Source of the DNA: Leisingera sp. S132
GTDB taxonomy: Bacteria > Pseudomonadota > Alphaproteobacteria > Rhodobacterales > Rhodobacteraceae
NCBI RefSeq assembly: GCF_025144465.1
Contig: NZ_CP083553.1
Coordinates: 1,548,001 to 1,612,000 of the forward strand
Direction of reading: 5' to 3'
Length of the DNA stretch: 64,000 bases
Positions 27,284 to 36,651 of the stretch are shown here, piece after piece; position 1 is the first letter of the stretch, and every line of letters begins with the position of its first letter. Position numbers and translations under genes: made by a program. The notes beneath the pieces are model-generated. The model was given only the letters and a program-made list of their open reading frames with translations. It ran no database searches and had not been told where the DNA came from.

Positions 27284-28198
27284 TTATACCGCAGCCTTCT
27301 TGATCGTGACCGTGGTGCCGCGGATCTTGCGCTCCATCGCGTCTGTGGCGTTGTCGAGTTTCTTGATTGTCTCAAGAAGCTTTTTCTTGTCCTTGGAATC
27401 CTCGATTGCGCCGGGGAACTTCTTCTTCACTTGCTGGTACTGGTCGTTGATCTTCTTCAGATCCTTGTACTTTGCGGCGGCTGCCTTCAATTCCGGCGCT
27501 GCCGCCTTCAAATCCTCGCCCGCCGCGTCGATGGCCGCGCTGCAATGGGCGTTGATCGCCTTCACCAGCGCGCCGGCCTGATTGGTGAATTTCTTGAGAT
27601 TCCGGTCCACCAGTATCTGCGGCAGCTCTGTCGCGTCCTTCTTCTTGTCATGGCTGTCCGGCTTTTCCTTCAGGATGGCGTTCACCTTCTTCTGGAAATT
27701 CGCCGCGTAAAGCTTCTGCGCCGCATTCAGCTTGCCCTCATATTCGGACGCCTTCCTGACCGCGGCAATCTCCTTCTCCAGTTCCCCCTGCAGCGTCTCG
27801 ATGTCCTTTTTGGAGGCAGAGGATTTTGACCGTTTCTTCAGATCCTTCTCGATGTCCTTCAGGAGATTCTGCTGCTTGGCCATATGCGCCGTGGCATCGG
27901 CGCAGAAGGCCTTCATCTCGTCGACGTCGCCCTGAAGGATGTCCACGGCCTTGTTCCAGGTGGTCAGCCCGTCCTTGAAACTCTTGTCCTTCTGGAAATC
28001 GGCCAGTTTCTCGGATTTCACCCCGTTTTCGCGCGCCTTGGCCAGGCTTTCGCGGAAGAAATCCTCGCCCTCCCAGGCGTTGCCCAGCGAAATCCCGATC
28101 CGCTTCTTCAGCTTGTCCCCCTCGGCGGTGGTGAATTTCCTGGTGCCGGCAGCCAGCTTCTTGGCCTCTGCCTTGAATTTCTCCAGTTCCTTGGCCAT
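27284..28198 (-). CDS. Lysine-rich coiled-coil protein of unknown function
   Basis: A 304-residue protein with 57 lysines, many in KK or KKK runs, and long heptad-like helices (for example residues 110-160 and 230-290). Proline is rare, and there is no signal peptide or transmembrane segment. Composition is strongly charged (Lys with Glu/Asp) and unlike its neighbours. I do not recognise the family. The shape suggests a cytosolic filamentous or nucleic-acid-associated protein. Divergent from lipA across about 200 bp. Confidence 0.65.
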   Translation of the reverse strand: MAKELEKFKAEAKKLAAGTRKFTTAEGDKLKKRIGISLGNAWEGEDFFRESLAKARENGVKSEKLADFQKDKSFKDGLTTWNKAVDILQGDVDEMKAFCADATAHMAKQQNLLKDIEKDLKKRSKSSASKKDIETLQGELEKEIAAVRKASEYEGKLNAAQKLYAANFQKKVNAILKEKPDSHDKKKDATELPQILVDRNLKKFTNQAGALVKAINAHCSAAIDAAGEDLKAAAPELKAAAAKYKDLKKINDQYQQVKKKFPGAIEDSKDKKKLLETIKKLDNATDAMERKIRGTTVTIKKAAV

Positions 28199-28406
28199 GC
28201 GTCCCTCCCTGAATGATCTGCGTTGAAGTCTGCTTGCTTGCGGGAATTATGTGTCCCGCTGCGCCGCTTTGGCAAAGAAAAACGGCACATTTGCAGTGTT
28301 TGAGCCATGACAAGGCGGCAAGGCGGGGTTGACGATATGCCCGTGCCAAGCCAGATCAGCTATGTTAAACCCGCTCAGAACGCCAAAGGCCGGAAGGGAA
28401 ACCCAC

Positions 28407-29360
28407 GTGAGAGACCTTAAGATCCCGGAGCAGCGCCACCCCGAAAAGGCGCATCGTCCCGACAACGCTCAGCCCAAGAAGCCAAGCTGGATCCGGGTCA
28501 AGGCGCCGGGCGGCAAAGGTTATGCCGAAACCCACAAGATCATGCGCGACAACAAGCTGACCACGGTCTGCGAGGAAGCGGGCTGCCCCAACGTCGGCGA
28601 ATGCTGGAGCCAGGGCCACGCCACCATGATGATCATGGGGGAGGTCTGCACCCGCGCCTGTTCCTTCTGCAACATCGCCACCGGCAAGCCGCCTGAGGCG
28701 CTGGATGCGTTTGAGCCGGGCCGTGTCGCCCATGCGGTCGAAAAGCTGGGTCTGAACCACGTGGTGATCACCTCTGTGGACCGCGACGATATCGAGGACG
28801 GCGGCGCCGAGCATTTTGCCCAGACCATCCGCGCGGTGCGCCACCGCAGCCCGAACACCACCATTGAAATCCTGACCCCGGATTTCCTGAAATGCGATCC
28901 CTCGGTGCTGGAAACGGTCGTTGAGGCGCGCCCGGATGTCTTCAACCACAATCTGGAAACCGTTCCGGGCCTGTACCCTGAGGTTCGCGCCGGTGCGCGC
29001 TATTTCCACTCCCTGCGCCTCTTGCAGCGGGTCAAGGAGCTGGACCCGTCGATGTTCACCAAATCCGGCATCATGGTCGGCCTGGGCGAGGATGCGCAGG
29101 CGGTGAAGCAGGTGATGGACGACATGCGCGCCGCGGATATCGATTTCCTGACCATCGGCCAGTACCTGCAGCCGACGCCCAAGCACCACGCGGTGGACCG
29201 CTTTGTGACGCCTGAAGAGTTCAAGACCTATGAAAAAGCCGCCTATGGCAAGGGTTTTCTGATGGTCTCGGCAACACCGCTGACCCGATCCTCCTACCAT
29301 GCCGGCGACGATTTCGCCCGCCTGCGCGAAGCCCGCAACAAGAAGCTGGGCCTGGCATGA
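28407..29360 (+). CDS. lipA: Lipoyl synthase
   Basis: A 317-residue radical SAM enzyme that inserts two sulfurs into octanoyl-E2/GcvH. The radical SAM cluster motif is CTRACSFC (C81, C85, C88), and the auxiliary cluster uses C55, C60 and C66 ([12 protein letters not shown]). The TRSS motif near the C-terminus supplies the serine ligand. The start is the GTG at 28407 with a GGAAGGGAA site; the earlier frame start adds residues not found in LipA. It overlaps the next gene by four bases. Confidence 0.96.
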   Translation: MRDLKIPEQRHPEKAHRPDNAQPKKPSWIRVKAPGGKGYAETHKIMRDNKLTTVCEEAGCPNVGECWSQGHATMMIMGEVCTRACSFCNIATGKPPEALDAFEPGRVAHAVEKLGLNHVVITSVDRDDIEDGGAEHFAQTIRAVRHRSPNTTIEILTPDFLKCDPSVLETVVEARPDVFNHNLETVPGLYPEVRAGARYFHSLRLLQRVKELDPSMFTKSGIMVGLGEDAQAVKQVMDDMRAADIDFLTIGQYLQPTPKHHAVDRFVTPEEFKTYEKAAYGKGFLMVSATPLTRSSYHAGDDFARLREARNKKLGLA

Positions 29361-30499
29361 CGCCTGAGCGTCTGGCGCGGCTGACAACGCTGCGCCACGC
29401 CCTGCATCAGATCCCCGAAGTCTCCGGCGCTGAGGAAAAGACCGCCGCCATGGTGGCGGACTATCTGCGCGGGCATTGCCCCGATCAGCTGCTGACCGGC
29501 CTTGGCGGCCACGGTGTTGCTGCGGTTTATGAGGGCAGGGCGGAAGGCCCTACCGTCCTGATCCGCTGCGAGCTGGACGGGTTGCCGATTGAGGAACTGT
29601 CGGACCAGCCTTATCGCTCCACCCACGCGGGCCGAGGGCACCTGTGCGGCCACGACGGCCATATGACGATGGTAGCGGCGCTGGCAGAGGATCTGTCGGC
29701 GCAGCGCCCGGCAAAGGGCCGCGCCGTTCTGCTGTTCCAGCCCGCCGAGGAAACCGGCAAGGGAGCCGCGGCAGTGATTGCGGATCCTGCCTTTCAGCAG
29801 ATCGCTCCGGACCACGCTTTCTCGCTGCACAACCTGCCGGGGCTGCCGGTGGGGCAGGTTGCGTTGTGCTCCGGCGCTGCCAATTGCGCTTCCCGCGGGA
29901 TGCGCATCAGGCTGACCGGCAAAACATCCCACGCCGCCGCGCCGCAGGACGGCTTGTCGCCCGCCGGGGCCATCGCGCAATTGCTGCCGGGTCTGGCGGC
30001 TTTGGGTGGCGGCGGTGATCTGGGGCCGGATTTCGCCCTAGTCACCCTGACCCATGCCCGGCTGGGTGAAGCGACCTTTGGCATCGCCCCCGGCGAGGGC
30101 GAGGTCTGGGCCACCCTGCGCACCGTGACGGATCCCCGGATGGATCAGCTCGTTGCAGATGCCACTGCATCGGTGGAGCAGGTCTGCGCAGCGGAGGGGC
30201 TGGGGTTTTCCATCGAATTTGATGATGTGTTTGACGCCTGCACCAACCACCCGGAGGCGGTGGAGATGTTGCAGGCCGCCTGTACAGCGGCAGGCAACCC
30301 GGCGCAGATGAGGGACTATCCCCAGCGCTGGTCCGAAGACTTTGGCCAATTCGGCAAACAGGCCAAAGCGGCGATGTTCTGGCTGGGCTCCGGGGAGGCG
30401 CAGCCGCAGCTGCACAACCCGGATTTCGATTTCCCGGACGCAGCGATCCCGGCCGGAGCCGGGATCATTCTGCAAGCTGTCAGAACCCTGCTGGGCTGA
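29357..30499 (+). CDS. M20-family amidohydrolase
   Basis: A 380-residue metallo-amidohydrolase. The dinuclear metal motifs are present: [10 protein letters not shown] (Cys/His ligands) and [12 protein letters not shown] with the catalytic Glu, then [13 protein letters not shown] dimerisation insert runs through roughly residues 170-290. Members hydrolyse N-acyl or aminobenzoyl amino acids, hippurate-like or IAA-conjugate substrates. It overlaps lipA by ATGA, so it is coexpressed with lipoate synthesis, but no functional link is known. Confidence 0.9.
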   Translation: MTPERLARLTTLRHALHQIPEVSGAEEKTAAMVADYLRGHCPDQLLTGLGGHGVAAVYEGRAEGPTVLIRCELDGLPIEELSDQPYRSTHAGRGHLCGHDGHMTMVAALAEDLSAQRPAKGRAVLLFQPAEETGKGAAAVIADPAFQQIAPDHAFSLHNLPGLPVGQVALCSGAANCASRGMRIRLTGKTSHAAAPQDGLSPAGAIAQLLPGLAALGGGGDLGPDFALVTLTHARLGEATFGIAPGEGEVWATLRTVTDPRMDQLVADATASVEQVCAAEGLGFSIEFDDVFDACTNHPEAVEMLQAACTAAGNPAQMRDYPQRWSEDFGQFGKQAKAAMFWLGSGEAQPQLHNPDFDFPDAAIPAGAGIILQAVRTLLG

Positions 30500-30502
30500 G
30501 CG

Positions 30503-30871
30503 TCAGTTCACCAGCGCATCAACAACGGCCACTGCGCCGATGATGGCCAGCGTGTCTTTGACGACCTCAAAGATCTTGTCGCCCTGGCGCACATAGCGGT
30601 GCCCGTCGCGCGGCGGGTTCAGGCCCCAGCGGCCGTAGTCGTCAATGTAGACCCAGTCGTCCCCGCGAATGCGGCCGTCGTACCGGTCGTGATCATGGTC
30701 ATGATCGTGGCTGTGCTTGCGGTGGTGCCGTTTCTTCACCTGGCCCGGCGCATAATGGGCGGCGCTGTTGCTGTGCCCGGGGGCCCATTTCGGCGGCCCC
30801 GCATGGCTGGCTGCGGGGGCGAGGGTCAGAGTCAAAGCCGCGGCTGCGGCGGCGGTCAGAAACTTTTGCAT
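30503..30871 (-). CDS. RcnB-like periplasmic protein
   Basis: A 122-residue secreted protein. Residues 1-24 form a Sec signal peptide (cleavage after SHA). A His/Asp-rich stretch (HHRKHSHDHDHDHDRYDG) follows, then the RcnB-type WVYIDDYGRWGLNPPRDGHRYVRQGD core and a hydrophobic C-terminal helix. RcnB-family proteins influence nickel/cobalt balance in enterobacteria; here metal binding by the His-Asp run is inference. The start at 30871 has an AGGAG site. It is convergent with the M20 gene, and an 11-bp tandem repeat lies about 190 bp upstream. Confidence 0.75.
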   Translation of the reverse strand: MQKFLTAAAAAALTLTLAPAASHAGPPKWAPGHSNSAAHYAPGQVKKRHHRKHSHDHDHDHDRYDGRIRGDDWVYIDDYGRWGLNPPRDGHRYVRQGDKIFEVVKDTLAIIGAVAVVDALVN

Positions 30872-31061
30872 GGCGGATCTCCTGTGATCGCTGCGTTTGC
30901 CAATCACATGGGGCAGGTGGCGGCGAAAGGCAAATCCGTTGCGCCGGAATGCGCCGCCCGCCGAGGTGGAACCGGCGGAGGACCGCCGGTTCCCGATTAC
31001 GCTGTGTTTATCGCTGTTTGTGGCAGTTTTGCACAAGCACCGCGGCAGGCTGCACCGGGGG

Positions 31062-31100
31062 GTGCACAGGTGGTGGACAGGTGGTGTACAGGTGGTGCAC
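31062..31100. repeat. 11-bp tandem repeat, 3.5 copies
   Basis: Units GTGCACAGGTG, GTGGACAGGTG, GTGTACAGGTG and a final GTGCAC in perfect 11-bp register, about one helical turn. It lies between the hpt stop and the RcnB-like start. Confidence 0.8.
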
Positions 31101-31127
31101 GCATGTCACCCCCGGGTTTTGGCCGGC

Positions 31128-31673
31128 TCAGCCCTCGTCGGTGAACCGCACCTTGCCGATATGCGGCAGGTTGCGGTTGCGCTGCGCATAGTCGATGCCA
31201 TAGCCGACGACAAATTCGTCCGGGATTTCAAAGCCGACCCAGTCAGAGCGGAAATCCACCTCGCGCCGCGACGGCTTGTCCAGAAGCGCAATGGATTTCA
31301 GCCGCGCCGGATTGCGGCTTTGCAGCAAATGCGTGACATGGTTCAGCGTGTGGCCGGTGTCGACGATATCCTCCACGACCAGCACGTCGCGCCCTTCAAT
31401 GGCGCCGCGCAAGTCCTTGAGAATGCGTACTTCCCGGCTGCTCTCCATGGCGTCGCCATAGGACGACGCCTCCAGGAAATCGACCTCGATCGGCAGATCC
31501 AGCTCGCGCACCAGATCGGCGATGAACACGAAACTGCCGCGCAAGAGGCCGACCACGACCAGCTTGTCGGTATCGCCGAATTCCTTCTGGATTTCCTCGC
31601 AAAGCTCCTCGATCCGCGCGGCGATTGCCTTGGCCGAGATCATCACATCAATGACATATGGACGCTGTGTCAT
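31128..31673 (-). CDS. hpt: Hypoxanthine phosphoribosyltransferase
   Basis: A 181-residue purine salvage enzyme that makes IMP or GMP from PRPP and the base. The PRPP-binding loop is [14 protein letters not shown], the flexible-loop region is EASSYGD and the base-recognition tail is [19 protein letters not shown]. Length is typical. Divergent from the RatA-like gene. Like guaA in this window, it feeds the guanylate pool, but the two are not linked. Confidence 0.95.
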   Translation of the reverse strand: MTQRPYVIDVMISAKAIAARIEELCEEIQKEFGDTDKLVVVGLLRGSFVFIADLVRELDLPIEVDFLEASSYGDAMESSREVRILKDLRGAIEGRDVLVVEDIVDTGHTLNHVTHLLQSRNPARLKSIALLDKPSRREVDFRSDWVGFEIPDEFVVGYGIDYAQRNRNLPHIGKVRFTDEG

Positions 31674-31747
31674 GGCTGCCCCCTTGAATTTCCCGCGCGT
31701 ACATAGGACATCACGCCCGATAATTGTAGCAGAAAATCAGCGGACAG

Positions 31748-32194
31748 ATGCCCACACACTCGGAAACCCGCCAGATGCCCTATTCGGCACAGCAGATGTA
31801 CGATCTGGTGGCCGACGTCGCGCAGTACCCCAAATTCCTGCCGTGGTGCGCTGCGGCCCGTATCCGCAGCCGTGCGCCGATGGGCGAGGCCGAGGTGATG
31901 GAGGCGGATCTGGTGATCTCCTTCAAGGTGTTCCGCGAACGGTTCGGCAGCCGGGTAACTCTTTACCCTGGCGAGAGAAAAATCGATACCGAGTATCTGG
32001 ACGGCCCGTTCCGCTACATGAAATCCCACTGGATTTTCACCCCGCGCGAGGACGGCAGCTGCGACGTCGACTTTTTTGTTGATTTCGAGTTCAAGAACGC
32101 GGTGCTGCAGGGGATTATCGGTGTGGTCTTCAACGAGGCGATGCAGCGGATCGTGCGGGCCTTTGAGCGCCGGGCGGCAGAGTTGTACGGCTGA
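31748..32194 (+). CDS. RatA/COQ10-like START-domain protein
   Basis: A 148-residue SRPBCC fold protein. MPYSAQQMYDLVADVAQYPKFLPWC and the VDFEFKNAVLQGIIGVVFNEA C-terminus match the COQ10/RatA family. In bacteria these are annotated either as ubiquinone-binding or as toxin RatA; there is no RatB antitoxin gene next to it, so a coenzyme Q chaperone role is more likely. It stands alone on the plus strand ahead of tpm. Confidence 0.88.
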   Translation: MPTHSETRQMPYSAQQMYDLVADVAQYPKFLPWCAAARIRSRAPMGEAEVMEADLVISFKVFRERFGSRVTLYPGERKIDTEYLDGPFRYMKSHWIFTPREDGSCDVDFFVDFEFKNAVLQGIIGVVFNEAMQRIVRAFERRAAELYG

Positions 32195-32288
32195 CTCTCT
32201 GCGGGGCGAGACACCGCTTGACCTCAAGCGGGCTTCAAGTCGTATCAGCGGCTTAGTACGGTATTTCCCACGGAAGGAGTCTCCCGCA

Positions 32289-32930
32289 ATGGAGCAGGAA
32301 TTCTGGCAGGCGCGGTGGCGCGAGAACCGCATCGGGTTTCATGAAGCGGCGCCCAACTCTTTGCTGACCAAGCATTTTGCCCGGCTTGGAATGCAGACAG
32401 GCCAAAGCGTGTTCTTACCGCTGTGCGGCAAGGCGCTGGATCTGGACTGGCTGCTGTCACAGGGGTTGCGCGTGGCCGGCGTGGAGTTCAGCCAGGGTGC
32501 GGTGGAGGAGGTGTTTGCCCGGCAGGGGCTGACACCGGACGTCACGCGGGCTGACGGTTTGACCTGCTATCAGTCAGGTGAGCTGACCCTCTACGCAGGC
32601 GACTTCTTTGCTCTTTCCCCAGGGCATCTTGGCGCGGTTGATGCTGTCTATGACCGGGCTGCGCTTGTCGCGGTGAAAGCGGAAGACAGAATGGCTTACG
32701 CCGCGCATCTGAACCAGATCACAGGCACCGCGAAACAACTGCTGATCGGGTTCGACTATGACCAGTCCCTGATGGACGGGCCGCCTTTTTCGGTGCCGGG
32801 ATCAGCCGTGAATATGCTCTATCAAGGCAGCCATGAAATCAGTCTGATCGAGAAACGCGCTGCGGATGGCCGGATCGGAGAACGCTGCAACACGCTGGAA
32901 CAGGCCTGGCTGCTAACTCCCTTGACCTGA
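32289..32930 (+). CDS. tpm: Thiopurine S-methyltransferase
   Basis: A 213-residue SAM-dependent methyltransferase. MEQEFWQARWRENRIGFHE and VFLPLCGKALDLDWL (SAM motif I) followed by GVEFSQGAVEE are TPMT signatures, and YDRAALVAV continues the fold. Bacterial members methylate sulfur, selenite or tellurite compounds. The ATG at 32289 with an AGGAG site fits; the longer frame is not coding. Confidence 0.9.
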   Translation: MEQEFWQARWRENRIGFHEAAPNSLLTKHFARLGMQTGQSVFLPLCGKALDLDWLLSQGLRVAGVEFSQGAVEEVFARQGLTPDVTRADGLTCYQSGELTLYAGDFFALSPGHLGAVDAVYDRAALVAVKAEDRMAYAAHLNQITGTAKQLLIGFDYDQSLMDGPPFSVPGSAVNMLYQGSHEISLIEKRAADGRIGERCNTLEQAWLLTPLT

Positions 32931-32932
32931 AA

Positions 32933-32960
32933 CAGAAAACGGGTCCCCGAGGGGACCCGT
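32933..32960 (-). terminator. amtB terminator
   Basis: Perfect ten-base stem ACGGGTCCCC/GGGGACCCGT with a two-base loop. On the minus strand it is followed by TTTTCTG. It sits between the convergent tpm and amtB genes and may serve both. Confidence 0.7.
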
Positions 32961-33014
32961 CCGGTGCAAAATGGCACCGTCTGCCGTGAGTGGCGGCATT
33001 CGTCATAGCCGGGG

Positions 33015-34196
33015 TCAGCTGTTCATGTCGTATGCGCGCTCACCGTGGATAGAAAGATCGAGGCCATTGGTCTCGCTTTCAAGATCCACGCGCAGGGATG
33101 TGATCAAAGCGGAGATCTTCACCAGTGCGATGGTCACAACCACGGTGAAGATGCCGACGATCACCAGCGCGCCCAGCTGCGCGGCCCAGGCACCGGCACC
33201 GAAGACGGCGATCATGATGGTGCCGAAGATGCCGCCGACGCCATGTACCGCGAACACATCAAGCGTGTCGTCGATTTGCATCTTGTTGCGCACCAGATTG
33301 ACCATCTCCTGGCACAGCACGCCTGCGATGGCGCCGATGATCAGCGCTTCCATCGGGCCCACAAAGCCGGAGGCCGGGGTGATAGAGGCGAGGCCCGCAA
33401 TGGTGCCGGTGACCAGGCCCACGAGGGAGGCCTTGCCGTATTTGATCTTTTCCCACAGCGCCCAGCTGAGCGACGCGGTTGCGGCAGAAATATGGGTCAC
33501 GGTCAGCGCCATAGCGGCGCCGCCGTCTGCTGCCAGCTGGGAGCCGCCGTTGAAGCCGAACCAGCCGACCCACAGCATCGCGGCACCGATCATCACATAG
33601 CCGGGGTTATGCGGCGGGATGGCGCGGTTTTTGCGCGGGCCCAGGAAGAAGGCGATGATAAGTGCAGCAAGGCCCGCGGTTTCATGCACCACGATGCCGC
33701 CGGCAAAGTCCTTGACGCCCACGTCGCCGAAGATGCCGCCGTCCGCCAGGAAGCCGCCGCCCCAGATCCAATGCACCACGGGCGCGTAGCACAACAGCAT
33801 CCAGAGGCCGGAGAACACGAGGACGAAGCCAAAGCCCACACGCTCCACATAGGCGCCGACGATCAGCGCGGGCGTGATGATGGCAAATGTCATCTGGAAG
33901 GCAAAGAACAGAACTTCGGGCAGGGTGCCGGACAGGCTGTCAGCCGTCACACCGTTCAGGAACATCTTGTCCAGACCGCCCCACAGGCCGGAAGTGCCGC
34001 TTCCGAAGGCGATTGTGTAGCCGAAGGCCAGCCACAGAACGCTCATCAAACAGGCAATGGCGTAGCAATGCATGAAGACGCTGAGCACATTGCGGGCACG
34101 TACCAGGCCGCCGTAAAACAGGGCCAGCCCTGGCAGTGTCATGAAGAGCACCAGGGCCGTGGCCACAATGATCCATGCGGTATCCGCTCCGTTCAT
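33015..34196 (-). CDS. amtB: Ammonium transporter AmtB
   Basis: A 393-residue membrane protein with eleven predicted spans. The twin pore histidines are in GGIVVHETAGL and DVFAVHGVGGIFG, and YGGLVRARN and AMLWVGWFGFNGG are family signatures. Start at 34196 (MNGADTAWII). There is no glnK gene next to it, unlike the common glnK-amtB pair. The 139-bp upstream gap shows no clear sigma54 -24/-12 promoter, consistent with the NtrC in this window lacking the sigma54-contact loop. Confidence 0.95.
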   Translation of the reverse strand: MNGADTAWIIVATALVLFMTLPGLALFYGGLVRARNVLSVFMHCYAIACLMSVLWLAFGYTIAFGSGTSGLWGGLDKMFLNGVTADSLSGTLPEVLFFAFQMTFAIITPALIVGAYVERVGFGFVLVFSGLWMLLCYAPVVHWIWGGGFLADGGIFGDVGVKDFAGGIVVHETAGLAALIIAFFLGPRKNRAIPPHNPGYVMIGAAMLWVGWFGFNGGSQLAADGGAAMALTVTHISAATASLSWALWEKIKYGKASLVGLVTGTIAGLASITPASGFVGPMEALIIGAIAGVLCQEMVNLVRNKMQIDDTLDVFAVHGVGGIFGTIMIAVFGAGAWAAQLGALVIVGIFTVVVTIALVKISALITSLRVDLESETNGLDLSIHGERAYDMNS

Positions 34197-34335
34197 CCGA
34201 TTGTTCCTTCCCCTCAAAAACCGGTGAGGTCAGGAGAAAGCGCAGTCGGCGCGCAGAAAAAAGCGGCAGGGGCGCGGGAGGCGCACAAAAACGGGGCTTT
34301 TTTGCAAGTGCTGAAAAATTGAGCGCCGCAGCGGG

Positions 34336-34833
34336 TCAGCTGCCCGTTTCGCGTTCGATTTGGGAAATCGCCTGCGCCAGCAGCTCCAGCGCGTGATCGC
34401 GGGTGGCTGATCGGACATTCGCCCTGCCAATGGCGCCGAATTCCACGGTTTCCGTTGTGGCGGGCCGGCCTGCGCAGGCCAGGCCAAAGCAGACGCGGCC
34501 CTCTGGCTTGAATTCTGAGCCGCCGGGGCCTGCAATGCCGGTGACGGAGACGGCCAGGGTGACACCCGCGTTCCGCACCGCACCTTCGGCCATTTCCGCG
34601 GCGACCTCCTCGCTGACCGCGCCCACGGCGTCCAGAGTTTCCGCCTTCACCCCCAGCATCTGCATCTTGGCCGCGTTGGAATAGGTGACAAATCCGCGGT
34701 CAACCACGGCAGAGGAGCCTGGGATGTCCGTCAGAGCAGCGGCAATCATGCCGCCGGTGCAGCTCTCTGCCGTGGCGATGGTGATGCCGGCGGCGGTTGC
34801 CCGTCTGATCAGTTCGCCCGTGTCCATGGTCAC
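34336..34833 (-). CDS. CinA C-terminal family nicotinamide-nucleotide amidase
   Basis: A 165-residue PncC-type domain that deamidates NMN. AESCTGGMIAAALTDIPGSS and VSVTGIAGPGG are the active-site signatures with the conserved Ser/Lys region. It lacks the N-terminal MoCF domain of full CinA, as is common. The GTG start overlaps the pgpA stop (GTGA), placing it in the ispDF-pgpA-cinA operon. Confidence 0.92.
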   Translation of the reverse strand: MTMDTGELIRRATAAGITIATAESCTGGMIAAALTDIPGSSAVVDRGFVTYSNAAKMQMLGVKAETLDAVGAVSEEVAAEMAEGAVRNAGVTLAVSVTGIAGPGGSEFKPEGRVCFGLACAGRPATTETVEFGAIGRANVRSATRDHALELLAQAISQIERETGS

Positions 34834-35336
34834 ATCCCCAAGACGCCGTGCGACAGGAAGGCCAGTGCGGCAACGCAGATGGCGGCCAGGATGCCCGCGA
34901 TCACGTCGTCCATCATCACGCCGGTCGCCCCCTTCTGCCGGTCAGCCCAGCCGACGGGACCGGGCTTCAGGATGTCAAAGAGGCGGAAGAGCACAAAAGC
35001 AGCGATCCAGCCCGGCCACAGCGCGGTGATCTCGATATCATGCGCCCAGGCCGGGTAGGACACGGCCCAGAGCGCGGTGAACTGGCCTGCGACCTCGTCC
35101 AGGACAAACTCCGAAGGGTCCATGTTCTCGCGGTTGCGGGTCATCGCCTCTGCTGCCCAGACGCCGACGATCATGCAGATCACGGTCGCCAGTGCCAGCA
35201 GCAGGAACCCGCCCAGCTGGTGCAGCGCATAGGCCATGGGCAGAGCGGCAAGCGAGCCCCAGGTGCCGGGTGCAGGCCGCAGATAGCCGATGCCGCCGAC
35301 AGTGCCGATCAGGAAGGCCAGGCGTTGTCTCTTCAT
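34830..35336 (-). CDS. pgpA: Phosphatidylglycerophosphatase A
   Basis: A 168-residue membrane enzyme that dephosphorylates phosphatidylglycerophosphate. [23 protein letters not shown] and [13 protein letters not shown] are conserved, [15 protein letters not shown] follows, and there are four hydrophobic segments. It overlaps ispDF upstream and cinA downstream by four bases each. Confidence 0.93.
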   Translation of the reverse strand: MKRQRLAFLIGTVGGIGYLRPAPGTWGSLAALPMAYALHQLGGFLLLALATVICMIVGVWAAEAMTRNRENMDPSEFVLDEVAGQFTALWAVSYPAWAHDIEITALWPGWIAAFVLFRLFDILKPGPVGWADRQKGATGVMMDDVIAGILAAICVAALAFLSHGVLGM

Positions 35337-36469
35337 GACTTCACCAATGCTGCCGTGGCGATAGCGGCTATTCCTTCGCCGCGGCCGGTGAAGCCGAGGC
35401 GTTCCGACGTGGTGGCCTTGATCGACACACGGTCTGCGCCGATTCCCAGGATTTCAGCCATCACCGCACGCATTTTGGCGGCGTGGGGGCCGACCTTGGG
35501 GTATTCGCAGACCAGGGTGCAGTCGACGTTCGACAGGGTGAACCCCATCTCGCCCGCCAGATTGGCGGCGTGGCGCAGGAAAATTTCGCTGGCGGCGCCT
35601 TTCCATTGCGGATCGGACGGCGGGAAGTGCTGGCCGATATCGCCCTGTGCCAGCGCGCCATAGATGGCGTCGGTGACGGCGTGCATGCCGACATCGGCGT
35701 CGGAGTGGCCCTGGAGGGTTTTCTCGTACTGGATTTCCACCCCGCACAGGATCACGCTGTCGCCGGGGCCGAAGCGGTGCACGTCGTAGCCGTTGCCAAG
35801 CCTGATATCCATGTCTGCTCCCAGAATGTGTTCCGCCCGGGTGAAGTCTTCGGGGCGGGTGATTTTGATATTGTCCGGCTCACCCGGGATAATGCGGACG
35901 CCGAGCCCTGCAGCGCGTGCAACCTCGACATCATCGGCGGCTCCGCCGGGGTGGGCAAGATGTGCCGCCAGAATGTCCCGGTAACGGAAACCCTGCGGCG
36001 TCTGCGCGGCAAACAGGCCGTTGCGGTCCTGGGTGCCGGTGACGGCGCCATCCGCGCCGGTCCACAGAGCATCAGTCACCGCAAGCGCCGGGGCTGCGGC
36101 AGGTGTTTCGTCCAGGGCATTGAGAATGCAGTGAATGAGGGGGGGACTGACACAGGGGCGGGCTGCATCGTGGATCAGGACCTTGTCCACACCGTACGGC
36201 TCCAGCGCCTTCAGCCCGTTCAGGACAGAAGCTGCCCGCTCTGCACCGCCTTTAGCGAGGATCAGGCCAGCGCAGCCGGAAAATTCTTCCCAGGCGGCGC
36301 TGTCGTCCGCGGAAAGGACCAGTGCAATCAGGTCCACGCCCGCACTCGCAAAGGCTTCAAGCGTCCAGTCAATCACCCGGCGGCCCTTGAGTGCGCGCCA
36401 TTGTTTTGGCATGCCGCCGCCTGCGCGGGTGCCGCGGCCGGCGGCGACGATCAGGGCGGCTGTGGTCAT
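35333..36469 (-). CDS. ispDF: Bifunctional IspD/IspF of the MEP pathway
   Basis: A 378-residue fusion. Residues 1-220 are the IspD cytidylyltransferase ([14 protein letters not shown] loop, [10 protein letters not shown]), and residues 221-378 are the IspF cyclodiphosphate synthase ([11 protein letters not shown] with the Asp-x-His zinc ligands, [15 protein letters not shown]). The fusion is typical of alphaproteobacteria. Start at 36469 ([13 protein letters not shown]). It heads an overlapping operon with pgpA and cinA. Confidence 0.95.
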   Translation of the reverse strand: MTTAALIVAAGRGTRAGGGMPKQWRALKGRRVIDWTLEAFASAGVDLIALVLSADDSAAWEEFSGCAGLILAKGGAERAASVLNGLKALEPYGVDKVLIHDAARPCVSPPLIHCILNALDETPAAAPALAVTDALWTGADGAVTGTQDRNGLFAAQTPQGFRYRDILAAHLAHPGGAADDVEVARAAGLGVRIIPGEPDNIKITRPEDFTRAEHILGADMDIRLGNGYDVHRFGPGDSVILCGVEIQYEKTLQGHSDADVGMHAVTDAIYGALAQGDIGQHFPPSDPQWKGAASEIFLRHAANLAGEMGFTLSNVDCTLVCEYPKVGPHAAKMRAVMAEILGIGADRVSIKATTSERLGFTGRGEGIAAIATAALVKS

Positions 36470-36651
36470 GCGGTCCTCGTCCGATAGGTCCCGCATTGTT
36501 TATGAGGTGGCGCAGGAAGTGGCAATCACCTGGCGGAATGTGATTAAAAAATAGGCAAATGGAGTCCAGGAGTGGGTTGCGGAGGCGCAATTCATTGCTG
36601 CATAGCAGAGGCTTCGGGTAAAAACCTCTCAGTTGCACAAGGATTAGGCAA

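Noticed and set aside
31748-32194. RatA toxin of a toxin-antitoxin pair
   Set aside because: No RatB-like gene is adjacent and the family includes ubiquinone-binding COQ10 proteins, so a toxin role is not supported.
34197-34335. Sigma54 (-24/-12) promoter for amtB
   Set aside because: No GG-N10-GC element with the proper context on the minus strand.
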